DNA from: Scatosoma sp045577595
GTDB taxonomy: Bacteria; Bacillota; Clostridia; Christensenellales; Borkfalkiaceae
Direction of reading: 5' to 3'
Assembly: GCA_045577595.1 (NCBI GenBank)
Contig: JAZNIR010000001.1
Span: 1 to 19,049, forward strand
Length of the DNA: 19,049 nt
Positions 5,868-13,428 of this stretch are shown piece after piece. How positions within the stretch are numbered: the stretch's first letter is position 1; each line of letters starts with the position of its first letter. The notes beneath the pieces are model-generated. The model did not search any database and had not been told where the DNA came from. It saw only the letters and a list, made by a program, of their open reading frames with translations. A program made the position numbers and the translations under genes.

Positions 5868-7811
5868 ATGCAAAACAGACAACGCGAACTTACGGATATA
5901 CTCAATAAGTGGGCGCACGAATACTACGTGTTGGATAAGCCCACCGTATCCGACAAGGAATACGATACGCTTTACGACGAACTCCGCGCTTTGGAAGAAG
6001 AAAGCGGAGTGGTTTTTCCCGACAGCCCCACCCGTCGCGTGGGTGGAGAGCCGATTAAGGGATTTGAAAAGCATACGCATATCGAACGTTTATACAGTCT
6101 TGATAAATGCGTTACGAAAGAACAGCTTTCGGCGTTTTTAACCCGCGTGGAGAAAGTTTCGCCCACCGCCACGTACACGGTGGAATACAAATTCGACGGT
6201 TTGACGGTGTGCCTTACCTACGATAAAGGGGCGTTCGTGCGCGCGACGACGCGTGGAAACGGCGTGGTAGGGGAAGACGTAACGGCGCAAGTGCTTACAA
6301 TCCAATCGTTCCCTTTAAAAATTTCCTATCAAGGCACGTTAGAAGTACGGGGCGAAGCGGTAATCCGCTTATCCGTGCTGGAAAAATACAATCAAACGGC
6401 AAGCGAACCGCTGAAAAACGCCCGTAACGCGGTGGCGGGGGCGGTGCGCAATCTCGACCCGAAAATCACCAAAGAGCGCAAGCCGGATATTTATTTTTAC
6501 GACGTGAATTACACGTCGGACGGCGCGTCGTTATCGCAAACGCAAGCGCACGAATTTTTGAAAAAAGAAGGGTTTAAGGTGTTCCCGTATTTTGTCGTTT
6601 GTAAAACGGGCGAAGAAGTGCTGTCCGCTATCGACGAAATTGAAGAAAACCGCAAAAAAATCGACGTGTTGACGGACGGCGCGGTAATTAAAGTGTCCGA
6701 CGCGTCCGTGCGCGAAGAAATGGGCGCAACCGATAAATTCCCCCGTTGGGCGATGGCGTACAAGTTCGAGGCGGAAGAAGTAACCACGATTTTACAAGAC
6801 GTAATTTGGCAGGTGGGCAGAACGGGTAAACTTACCCCGCTTGCGCTGTTAACTCCCGTCGAACTCGGCGGAGCGACCGTTTCGCGCGCCACTTTAAACA
6901 ATTACGGGGATATTTTACGCAAAGACGTAAAAATCCATTCGCGCGTGCTCGTTCGCCGTTCCAACGAAGTCATACCCGAAATTTTAGGAGCGACGGAGCA
7001 TTACGAAAACAGCCGTAACGTGGAAAAACCCGCCTATTGTCCCGCGTGCCACAGTCCGCTTATGGAAACGGGCGCGCATCTGTTTTGTCAAAACAAGCTT
7101 TGCACGCCGAGATTGGTGGCGCGGTTAGACCATTACGCGGGCAAAAACGCAATGAATATCGACGGTTTTTCAGAAAGCACGGCGGAGCTGTTGGTGGCGA
7201 AAAAAGGGGTGAAAAACCCGTCCGATTTATACGCGTTGACGGCGGAAGACTTCGCCGATTTGGACGGATTTAAAGATAAGAAAATCAACAATTTACTCAC
7301 GGCGATTGAAAAGAGCAAAACGCCGACGTTAGACGCGTTTTTGTTTGCAATCGGCATAGACGGGGTAGGCAAGGTTGCGGGGAAAGACTTGGCGCGCAAA
7401 TTCGGCAGTGTGGAAAGTTTGCAAAACGCGACGGTGGAAGAGCTTTTGGAAATGGAAAACGTGGGCGAAATTACGGCGAACGCTATCGTGGAATTTTTCA
7501 AAGACGACGACAATTTAGCCGAGCTGGACGCCTTGAAAAAAGCGGGCGTTTCCCCCGTGTTTAACGGTGAAAAAACGGAAGGGGCGTTTAGCAACCAATT
7601 CGTGGTGTTGACGGGCTCGCTTGTCAAATACAAACGAAGTGAAGCGCAAAAAATAATCGAAGCGCAAGGGGGGGAATGTCAATCGTCGGTTACGGCGAAA
7701 ACGACGCTGGTGTTGGCTGGCGCGGAAGCGGGCAGTAAGCTGGAAAAAGCGAAAAAACTCGGCGTGAAAATTATCACGGAAGAAGAATTTGAAAAAATAC
7801 TGCAATCCTAA
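5868..7811 (+). CDS. ligA: NAD-dependent DNA ligase LigA
   Basis: LigA seals nicks in replication and repair by a ligase-adenylate formed from NAD+. The 647-residue protein is close to the usual 670. Domain order is complete: Ia domain (YYVLDKPTVSDKEYD near the N-terminus), nucleotidyltransferase with the active-site Lys108 in KFDG, an RGEAVI motif and NARNAVAGAVRNLD, an OB fold (QVGRTGKLTPLALL), a four-Cys zinc finger (Cys391, Cys394, Cys407, Cys412), helix-hairpin-helix repeats and a C-terminal BRCT domain from about 568. AAGGGG at 5855-5860 supports ATG 5868. The frame extends upstream to a GTG at 5748, but that part has no ribosome binding site and no family match. It follows the helicase gene after 146 nt, the known pcrA-ligA pairing. 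A TATAAT at 5849-5854 lacks a good -35. Confidence 0.97.
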   Translation: MQNRQRELTDILNKWAHEYYVLDKPTVSDKEYDTLYDELRALEEESGVVFPDSPTRRVGGEPIKGFEKHTHIERLYSLDKCVTKEQLSAFLTRVEKVSPTATYTVEYKFDGLTVCLTYDKGAFVRATTRGNGVVGEDVTAQVLTIQSFPLKISYQGTLEVRGEAVIRLSVLEKYNQTASEPLKNARNAVAGAVRNLDPKITKERKPDIYFYDVNYTSDGASLSQTQAHEFLKKEGFKVFPYFVVCKTGEEVLSAIDEIEENRKKIDVLTDGAVIKVSDASVREEMGATDKFPRWAMAYKFEAEEVTTILQDVIWQVGRTGKLTPLALLTPVELGGATVSRATLNNYGDILRKDVKIHSRVLVRRSNEVIPEILGATEHYENSRNVEKPAYCPACHSPLMETGAHLFCQNKLCTPRLVARLDHYAGKNAMNIDGFSESTAELLVAKKGVKNPSDLYALTAEDFADLDGFKDKKINNLLTAIEKSKTPTLDAFLFAIGIDGVGKVAGKDLARKFGSVESLQNATVEELLEMENVGEITANAIVEFFKDDDNLAELDALKKAGVSPVFNGEKTEGAFSNQFVVLTGSLVKYKRSEAQKIIEAQGGECQSSVTAKTTLVLAGAEAGSKLEKAKKLGVKIITEEEFEKILQS

Positions 7812-7851
7812 TTAGGGTTGCGGTGTTTTTTATATAAACCCGCCCTTTTGC

Positions 7852-7880
7852 TTGACAGGAAACCGCGCGGATTATATAAT
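7852..7880 (+). promoter_or_regulatory. Consensus sigma-A promoter of the lipoprotein gene
   Basis: Perfect TTGACA (7852-7857) and TATAAT (7875-7880) with a 17-nt spacer. The -10 is embedded in the first of two palindromes (see next feature). It makes the lipoprotein gene independent of ligA. Confidence 0.9.
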
Positions 7881-7892
7881 AAATTATATAAT
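7871..7892 (+). repeat. Tandem pair of 10-bp palindromes over the -10 and start site
   Basis: The self-complementary ATTATATAAT occurs twice (7871-7880 and 7883-7892), separated by AA, with a 12-bp period. The first copy contains the -10 and the second covers the expected transcription start. This could be an operator, but AT-rich DNA makes such palindromes less rare. Confidence 0.5.
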
Positions 7893-7912
7893 CAATAAAA
7901 AGGAGAAAGAGA

Positions 7913-8680
7913 ATGAAAAAATTTAGCAAATTTATAAGCGTATTATTATCGTTCGGCTTGGCGTTTTGTTTTGTTGCTTGTGAAAAAACACCGCCAACGG
8001 GCAATAACGACAACGGCGACGGTGTTGGCGATGGCTCGGATGACACCCAAGTAAACGAACAAGTAACGCGAGACGAATGGAATAGTGCTTGGCAAACGTT
8101 GATTAACGCAAACAACGTAACGCTTTCGTTGCATTTGGTTCAAGTGGAATATCCAGAAACCGACCCGTACACTTTTGACGAAACGCATACGATAAAAATC
8201 GCCGACGGAAAATATTACGAATATATAACGGGTACGGAATCGGGCGACGGGGAATCTTATTCGTTTACCGAAGAAATGTACGCGGGCGCAGTGAACGGAA
8301 GATTTTATGAATGGGAATATATGGACGATGAGGACTATTGGTGTTTTTACGAAATAGATAACCTAACGAGCTTTATTCCGCTTGGTAATCTATTGGCTTA
8401 TGATTTTTCTTGCTTTATTGAAGAAAACGGGTACGTAAATTATTATTCTTCGGAAAACTACGACGAAGATAAGGGAGCGTATGTCATTACAGATACTCAA
8501 GCTACGGAAAACATAACGTACGAAATAAAAATTGTCAACCAAAAAATTACGCACGTAAAACGCGTAATGGAAGATTGGTATAACGGAGCGGTGCGCGAAA
8601 GAAACACCGAAAATTATACGTTTACTTACGGCTCGACGACCATAGGCGAATTGCCACCAATCGGTGCTTATTGCCCTTGA
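7913..8680 (+). CDS. Secreted lipoprotein of unknown function
   Basis: The 255-residue protein starts with MKKFSKFISVLLSFGLAFC followed by FVAC: a lysine-rich start, a hydrophobic stretch and a lipobox-like site with Cys23 as the probable lipidated residue (Phe at -3 is unusual; Val-Ala at -2/-1 is normal). After it comes a Gly/Asn/Asp-rich linker (about 27-45). The mature part is acidic and very rich in Tyr, Glu, Asp and Thr, with alternating strand-like segments such as HTIKIADGKYYEYITG, suggesting a beta-rich outer-face domain like LolA/LppX-type folds; this is a guess from pattern only. AAGGAG (7900-7905) precedes the start. In Bacillus the gene after ligA also encodes a lipoprotein (CamS/YerH), but I see no clear CamS likeness. 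Confidence 0.8.
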   Translation: MKKFSKFISVLLSFGLAFCFVACEKTPPTGNNDNGDGVGDGSDDTQVNEQVTRDEWNSAWQTLINANNVTLSLHLVQVEYPETDPYTFDETHTIKIADGKYYEYITGTESGDGESYSFTEEMYAGAVNGRFYEWEYMDDEDYWCFYEIDNLTSFIPLGNLLAYDFSCFIEENGYVNYYSSENYDEDKGAYVITDTQATENITYEIKIVNQKITHVKRVMEDWYNGAVRERNTENYTFTYGSTTIGELPPIGAYCP

Positions 8681-8728
8681 CGAATAAAAGAACTGGATTT
8701 TAAAAAAATTGTTTTAAAAAAGAATTTT

Positions 8729-8750
8729 CTCTTTTTTTATAAAAAAAGAG
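8729..8750 (+). repeat. Perfect 22-bp AT-rich palindrome after the lipoprotein gene
   Basis: The sequence runs CTC, T7, AT, A7, GAG and is fully self-complementary. It lies 48 nt after the stop codon and 10 nt before the next -35. No T-run follows on the plus strand, so it is not a classic terminator, though the transcript would form a long A-U hairpin. Confidence 0.55.
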
Positions 8751-8759
8751 CAATACTAC

Positions 8760-8788
8760 TTGAAAAAATTAAGTTTTTTTGTTATAAT
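8760..8788 (+). promoter_or_regulatory. Sigma-A promoter of the yicC-gmk-rpoZ cluster
   Basis: TTGAAA (8760-8765), a 17-nt spacer and perfect TATAAT (8783-8788), about 37 nt upstream of the first gene. It is the only strong promoter seen before the cluster that runs to 18800. Confidence 0.85.
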
Positions 8789-8824
8789 GAAAGAACTTGT
8801 AACGAAAATACGGGAGAAACACCT

Positions 8825-9700
8825 ATGTTGAGTATGACGGGGTACGGCAAAGGCGCGTACGACGAAGGCGGTTTGGAATTAACTTGCGAAATTAAAACGG
8901 TAAACAACCGTTATTTGGACGTGTCGATAAAAGCCCCGCGCGTATTTGCGCCGTACGAAGACGTCGTTCGCACGATGATAAAAGAAAAGCTCACGCGCGG
9001 ACACGCCGACGTATTCGTGTCGTTTAAGGACAAGCGGGAAAAACCGACGGCGCTTACGCTCGATTTGGCGCTTGCAAGCTCGTACGTGGCAACGGCGAAA
9101 AAATTGAAAGAGCAATTCCCCGAACTTCTCGACGACGTAACCCTTTCTTCGGTGTTGCGTTATCCCGAAGTACTGAAACAAGAAGATAGCGCGAGCTTGG
9201 ACGAAAGTATGATAACGGCGTTAAAAACGGCGCTTTCGTCGGCTTTGGATAGTTTAAACGAAATGCGGAAAATCGAAGGGGAGAAATTGCAGGCGGATAT
9301 GCTTTCCCGTATGCAAACGATAGAAACGTTGGTGGAGAAAGTAACGTTGCGCGCCCCGCTCGTTGCCGAAGAATACAAAACCCGTTTGCAAACGCGCGTA
9401 AAAGAATATTTGGACGGCGCGAATATCGACGAAAGCCGTATTTTAACCGAAGTGGCGGTGTTTACGGACAAGAGCAATATCGACGAAGAGCTGACGCGTT
9501 TGCGTTCGCATATCGCGCAATTCCGCGATATTTGTAAGGAAGGTATCGTAGGCAGAAAACTCGATTTTTTGGTGCAAGAATTTAACCGCGAAGCGAACAC
9601 CACTTGTTCAAAAAGCAACGACGTGGAAATCACCCGTTTAGGGCTTGCCTTGAAAAACGAAATCGAAAAGGTGCGCGAACAAGTGCAAAATATCGAATAA
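8825..9700 (+). CDS. yicC: YicC/YloC family endoribonuclease
   Basis: The 291-residue protein matches the YicC/YloC family end to end: the N-terminal MLSMTGYGKG, EIKTVNNRYLDVSIKAPR, a long coiled-coil middle (about 155-215), and the C-terminal DFLVQEFNREANTTCSKSND followed by KNEIEKVREQVQNIE. E. coli YicC has been shown to act as an endoribonuclease in RNA decay; the role in Clostridia is inferred. A GGGAGA lies 8 nt upstream of the ATG. It begins the cluster, as yloC does in B. subtilis, but the small DNA-binding protein RemA usually found between yloC and gmk is absent. Confidence 0.93.
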   Translation: MLSMTGYGKGAYDEGGLELTCEIKTVNNRYLDVSIKAPRVFAPYEDVVRTMIKEKLTRGHADVFVSFKDKREKPTALTLDLALASSYVATAKKLKEQFPELLDDVTLSSVLRYPEVLKQEDSASLDESMITALKTALSSALDSLNEMRKIEGEKLQADMLSRMQTIETLVEKVTLRAPLVAEEYKTRLQTRVKEYLDGANIDESRILTEVAVFTDKSNIDEELTRLRSHIAQFRDICKEGIVGRKLDFLVQEFNREANTTCSKSNDVEITRLGLALKNEIEKVREQVQNIE

Positions 9701-9718
9701 AACGGGAACGGGAAATTT

Positions 9719-10273
9719 ATGAAAAACGTATTGATGGTGGTGTCCGGTCCGTCGGGCGTAGGGAAAGGCACGATAGTAAAAACGCTTGTGAAACGGCGTA
9801 GCGACGTGGTGGAATCGGTGTCTTGTACGACGCGCGCGCCGAGAGCGGGCGAAGTGCACGGCAGAGAATATTACTTTTTAGAAAAGGAAGATTTTTTACA
9901 GCGAATCCAAGCGGACGACTTTTTGGAATACGACGAACATTTCGGCAATTATTACGGTACGCCCAAATCGTTCGTTAGAAACACGCTGAAAGAAAAATCG
10001 GTAATTTTAGAAATCGACGTCGTGGGTGGATTGAACGCGAAAAAGGCGTTTCCCGATTGCGTACTCGTTATGATAGCGCCTCCGTCGAAAGAAGAACTCA
10101 AACGCCGTTTAATAGGTCGCGGTTCGGAAAAGGAAGAAGAAATTGAAAACCGCCTTTCGAGATTAGATTACGAACTTTCAAGGGCAAAGTCGTACGATTA
10201 CACGATTATCAACGACGATTTAGAAAAAGCAATCGACGAACTCGGCAAAATTCTTGACGAGTCGAAGAAATAA
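9719..10273 (+). CDS. gmk: Guanylate kinase
   Basis: Gmk phosphorylates GMP to GDP using ATP, an essential step to GTP and dGTP. The 184-residue protein has the P-loop GPSGVGKGT (10-18, Lys16), the GMP-binding region SCTTRAPRAGEVHGREYYF and FLEYDEHFGNYYGTP, the VILEIDVVGG strand (more often IDVQG) and a lid with RRLIGRGSEKEEEIENRL. Length is normal for bacterial Gmk, slightly short. It follows yicC by 18 nt, so both are surely on one transcript. The upstream sequence is purine-rich (GGGAACGGGAAA) without a clean AGGAG. Confidence 0.96.
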   Translation: MKNVLMVVSGPSGVGKGTIVKTLVKRRSDVVESVSCTTRAPRAGEVHGREYYFLEKEDFLQRIQADDFLEYDEHFGNYYGTPKSFVRNTLKEKSVILEIDVVGGLNAKKAFPDCVLVMIAPPSKEELKRRLIGRGSEKEEEIENRLSRLDYELSRAKSYDYTIINDDLEKAIDELGKILDESKK

Positions 10274-10312
10274 ATAAAAAATAAAAAACACAAAAAAGGA
10301 GTGTGGAAAAAT

Positions 10313-10534
10313 ATGATTAACGAACCTTCTGTAGACGAAATGATTCGCAAACTCGGCACGGAGGAAAACCCCGTCAGCCGTTACGCCCTTTGCACGGTTG
10401 CGGCAAAACGCGCCCGCCAAATTATCGAAGCGGATAAGAACGCGGGGATTACGCATACTGCGGGTAAAGACAAAGAGCTGTTGACGGCTTGCAAAGATAT
10501 TGCGGAAGGCAAAGTCGTCATTGCAAAAGACTAA
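10313..10534 (+). CDS. rpoZ: RNA polymerase omega subunit
   Basis: Omega helps assembly and stability of RNA polymerase by clamping the beta' subunit. The 73-residue product has the family pattern MINEPSVDEMIRKLG, NPVSRYALCTVAAKRARQI (the conserved R-Y-x-L...A-x-R-A-R-x-I core) and a C-terminal helix. The ATG at 10313 is chosen over a GTG at 10301, because AAGGAGTG (10298-10303) lies at the right distance from it and covers the GTG. It is 39 nt after gmk, in the usual gmk-rpoZ pair. A terminator-like hairpin begins 8 nt after its stop codon. Confidence 0.92.
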   Translation: MINEPSVDEMIRKLGTEENPVSRYALCTVAAKRARQIIEADKNAGITHTAGKDKELLTACKDIAEGKVVIAKD

Positions 10535-10542
10535 ATGAAAAT

Positions 10543-10567
10543 TGCCTCGCTCGTTCGAGGCATTTTT
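10543..10567 (+). terminator. Terminator or attenuator between rpoZ and priA
   Basis: A perfect 7-bp GC-rich stem (TGCCTCG 10543-10549, CGAGGCA 10556-10562) with a 6-nt loop is followed by TTTTT (10563-10567). It looks like an intrinsic terminator in the middle of the cluster; no promoter fits in the 30 nt before priA. Confidence 0.65.
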
Positions 10568-10597
10568 ACTTTAAAAAAGGTAGGATTGCGCCCGATT

Positions 10598-12772
10598 ATG
10601 ATAGCGGAAGTTATCGTCGATATTACGGCGAACGAAACGGATAAAATATACGATTATCTCTGCGACGAAAACACGGTGGTCGGCAGTCGCGTTCGCGCGC
10701 CGTTCGGCGGGAAAATCGTTGCGGGTTTCGTTATGCGCGTAAAAGAAACCACAAATTATCCGCGTGAAAAGCTTAAAAAAGTGCTCCCTTGCGGGGACGA
10801 GTTGCCCGCGCTGAATTTAGAATGTTTGTCGCTTGCCGAAAAAATTTCCGCGCGCTACCGCGTGCCTAAAGCGCTTGCGTTGCGCTTATTTTTGCCTACC
10901 GAAATGCGTACGGGCAAGGTTAGGGAACTGTATAAAAATTACGCCGAGCTTTGCGTGGATTACGACGAAATCCGCCTTCCCAAAACGGCGAAAAACCAAC
11001 GCGCCGTCGCCGACTATCTTTTCGAAAACGGCAAGACGGAATGCGCGTGGCTTAACGGCGCTTTTCCGGGCGGTGTGGCGGGATTGGAGAAAAAAGGGTA
11101 CTTGCGCATCACCAAAGAACAAACTCTGCGCGCTCCGTATAAAACGCTGGAAGACGAGCGCGTAACGCATACGCTCACGCCCGACCAAAAACGGGCGGTG
11201 GAAACGATAGAGACGGACGAACGGACGGTGCAACTGTTGCACGGCGTTACGGGGAGCGGTAAAACGGAAATTTATTTAACGCTGATTGCCAAACGCTTAA
11301 AAGAAGGGAAAAGCTCGATTTTTCTCGTGCCCGAAATTTCTCTTACCCCGCAAATGCTTGCACAGCTCCGCGCGCGGTTTGGAAAAAACGCGGCGATTAT
11401 GCACAGCGGACTTTCCGCAGGCGAGCGTTTCGACGAATGGTGGCGACTGCGTACGGGCGAAGCGAAAATTGCAATCGGGGCGAGAAGCGCTATTTTTGCG
11501 CCCCTTGAAAATTTAGGGGTTATCATTATCGACGAAGAACACGATTCCAGCTACGTCAGCGAAAGCGCACCCCGCTACACGACGTTCGACGTGGCGTATC
11601 TGCGGGCGAAAGCAAACGGCTGTAAATTGGTGCTGGGAAGCGCTACGCCGTCCGTTTCCACCTATAAAAAAGCGAAAGACGGCGAATATTCCTTAATTCC
11701 GCTCACCAAACGAATCAATCAACGCGCGTTGCCTGAAATTACGATTGCGGATATGCGACGGGAAGTGCGTCGGGGCAATAATTCCCCCTTTTCCACCGCG
11801 CTCAAAGAAGAGCTGGAAAAATGCCTTGCGCTCGGCAATCAAGCGATACTTTTTTTAAATCGACGCGGGTATTCGCAAACGGTGATTTGTAAGGAATGTG
11901 GGTTTGTGGCAAAGTGCGACGCTTGCGACGTGTCGCTCACCTATCACCGCGACGAAGACTGTTTAAAATGCCATTATTGCGGGGGGAAATATGCAATGCT
12001 TTCCGCTTGTCCAAAGTGTGGGGGCAAAAAACTTTCGTACGCGGGCACGGGCACGCAACGAATCGTGGAGAGCTTGCAAAAATTATATCCCACCGCCCGC
12101 ATTTTGCGTATGGACAACGACACGACGAGCGGTAAAGAAGGGCATTATAAAATTTTAAAAGCGTTTGGAGAAAAACGGGCGGATATACTCGTCGGTACGC
12201 AAATGATAGCCAAAGGGCACGATTTCCCGTCGGTAACGCTCGTAGGGATACTCGACGCGGATATGAGCTTGCATTTTTCCGATTATCGTAGCGGAGAGCG
12301 CACCTTTCAACTGATTACGCAGGTGGCGGGCAGAAGCGGGCGCGCGGAAGAAAAGGGAAAAGTAGTGTTGCAAACGTTCGACCCCGAAAACGACGTGTTG
12401 CGTTTTGCCGTCGGGTACGATTACGAACGGTTTTACGAAAACGAAATTTCCTTGCGCTCGGCGATGGCGTTTCCGCCCTTTTCGAAAATCGTGCGGGTGA
12501 TGATTACGGGCGAAGACGATAAAAAAACGTTGGAAGGATTGCGGGAAGTGTACGTCGGCTTGGAAAAGCTGTACACGGACAACCCCGAAAAATTCTTATT
12601 CTTCAACAAAATGCGCGCGCCGATTAAGCGTATTCAAAATAAATACCGTTATCAGGTGTTAATGCGCCTTTCCGACGTTTCCGTTTTAAAGGACGTGTAC
12701 GATATTTGCGCCCAAGCGAAAACGCGGGACGTAATGGTGGCGGTGGAAGAAAATCCCGCCAACTTAAGCTGA
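10598..12772 (+). CDS. priA: Primosomal protein N' (replication restart helicase PriA)
   Basis: PriA binds abandoned replication forks and reloads the replicative helicase. The 724-residue protein has the N-terminal 3' DNA-binding domain (AEVIVDI, RVRAPFGGK), Walker A GVTGSGKT (Lys222), the DEEH box (312-315), eight zinc-binding Cys in the insertion (431, 434, 440, 443, 458, 461, 471, 474) and motifs V-VI (GTQMIAKGHDFP, QVAGRSGR). The frame is open back to an ATG at 10535, right after the rpoZ stop, but those 21 extra codons cross the terminator-like hairpin and lie outside the family's N-terminus; ATG 10598 is preferred, with GGTAGGA 12 nt upstream. In Bacillus, coaBC stands between rpoZ and priA; here it is missing. 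Confidence 0.95.
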   Translation: MIAEVIVDITANETDKIYDYLCDENTVVGSRVRAPFGGKIVAGFVMRVKETTNYPREKLKKVLPCGDELPALNLECLSLAEKISARYRVPKALALRLFLPTEMRTGKVRELYKNYAELCVDYDEIRLPKTAKNQRAVADYLFENGKTECAWLNGAFPGGVAGLEKKGYLRITKEQTLRAPYKTLEDERVTHTLTPDQKRAVETIETDERTVQLLHGVTGSGKTEIYLTLIAKRLKEGKSSIFLVPEISLTPQMLAQLRARFGKNAAIMHSGLSAGERFDEWWRLRTGEAKIAIGARSAIFAPLENLGVIIIDEEHDSSYVSESAPRYTTFDVAYLRAKANGCKLVLGSATPSVSTYKKAKDGEYSLIPLTKRINQRALPEITIADMRREVRRGNNSPFSTALKEELEKCLALGNQAILFLNRRGYSQTVICKECGFVAKCDACDVSLTYHRDEDCLKCHYCGGKYAMLSACPKCGGKKLSYAGTGTQRIVESLQKLYPTARILRMDNDTTSGKEGHYKILKAFGEKRADILVGTQMIAKGHDFPSVTLVGILDADMSLHFSDYRSGERTFQLITQVAGRSGRAEEKGKVVLQTFDPENDVLRFAVGYDYERFYENEISLRSAMAFPPFSKIVRVMITGEDDKKTLEGLREVYVGLEKLYTDNPEKFLFFNKMRAPIKRIQNKYRYQVLMRLSDVSVLKDVYDICAQAKTRDVMVAVEENPANLS

Positions 12773-12782
12773 AAACGAATAT

Positions 12783-12841
12783 ATACTTCGCAATACTTCG
12801 TTGCGCTACGCTTTTTCTTGGTTGCGTACTTTCGTGTACGC
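12783..12841 (+). repeat. Short repeats and two small hairpins after priA
   Basis: An 8-bp direct repeat ATACTTCG occurs at 12783-12790 and 12793-12800. Two small inverted repeats follow: CGCAA/TTGCG (12789-12793, 12801-12805) and GCGTAC/GTACGC (12824-12829, 12836-12841, loop TTTCGT). A T5 run is at 12811-12815. The structure resembles a short dispersed palindromic element rather than a normal terminator; which it is cannot be told from one copy. Confidence 0.35.
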
Positions 12842-12849
12842 GCCCGTCG

Positions 12850-12894
12850 GAAAAACTCGCGCATAAATCATCAGAAAAACTCGCGCATAAATCA
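12850..12894 (+). repeat. Two-copy 24-bp tandem repeat in the def leader
   Basis: A 21-nt unit starting GAAAAACTCGCGC and ending ATAAATCA occurs exactly twice (12850-12870 and 12874-12894), separated by TCA. The copies are identical. They lie 49 nt upstream of the def start codon, in an intergenic region of 170 nt that otherwise holds only the AAAGGAG ribosome binding site. Confidence 0.8.
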
Positions 12895-12942
12895 ACGACA
12901 AAAAAATTCAAACGATATAAAAACAAAACCAAAGGAGAAATT

Positions 12943-13395
12943 ATGGCAATTCGAAACGTAGTACAAGTAGGGGACGAAGTGCTCCGAAAAAGATGTTTTG
13001 AAGTAGAAACGTTCGACGAAAGCTTGCATACGCTTTTAGACGATATGAAAGACACGGTGAAAAAGGAACAAGGGGCGGGGCTTGCCGCTCCGCAAGTAGG
13101 CGTGTTACGGCGGGTGGTGGTCGTGGACGTAGAAGAAGGATATTTCGAGCTGATAAATCCCGTTATTCTTTCGCAAAAGGGGGAACAAACGGGCTGGGAA
13201 GGCTGTTTATCGGTGAAAGGGAAAAGCGGGGTTGTGTCTAGGCCTATGAAAGTAAAAATCCGTTTCCAAGACAGAAACGGGGAAACGTACTTATTACAAG
13301 CGAAAGGCTTTTTTGCGCGCGCGATTTGCCACGAATTAGACCATCTTGACGGGGTGCTGTATATCGACAAAGCGACGCATATTGAAAAAGCGTAA
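12943..13395 (+). CDS. def: Peptide deformylase
   Basis: Def removes the formyl group from the starting methionine of new proteins at the ribosome. The 150-residue enzyme has all three motifs: GAGLAAPQVG (44-53), EGCLS (87-91) and HELDH (130-134). The metal ligands are Cys89, His130 and His134, with Glu131 as the catalytic base. The Cys in motif II and the length place it with short, type 1-like enzymes. A frame is open upstream through the intergenic repeats into priA, but it has no start codon there; ATG 12943 with AAAGGAG (12931-12937) is clear. The next gene, fmt, performs the opposite step, and the def-fmt pair is widespread. Confidence 0.96.
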   Translation: MAIRNVVQVGDEVLRKRCFEVETFDESLHTLLDDMKDTVKKEQGAGLAAPQVGVLRRVVVVDVEEGYFELINPVILSQKGEQTGWEGCLSVKGKSGVVSRPMKVKIRFQDRNGETYLLQAKGFFARAICHELDHLDGVLYIDKATHIEKA

Positions 13396-13428
13396 AAGGG
13401 AAAGAAAGAAAAAGGAGAACGCCGTATT

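Noticed and set aside
7804..7831. Terminator after ligA
   Set aside because: A 6-bp AATCCT/AGGGTT hairpin overlapping the stop codon is followed by GCGGTG before the T-run, so the geometry is poor.
12706..12942. Long N-terminal extension of def through the repeats
   Set aside because: It overlaps priA, has no start codon in the intergenic part, and def has a strong ribosome binding site at 12931-12937 with the normal family start.
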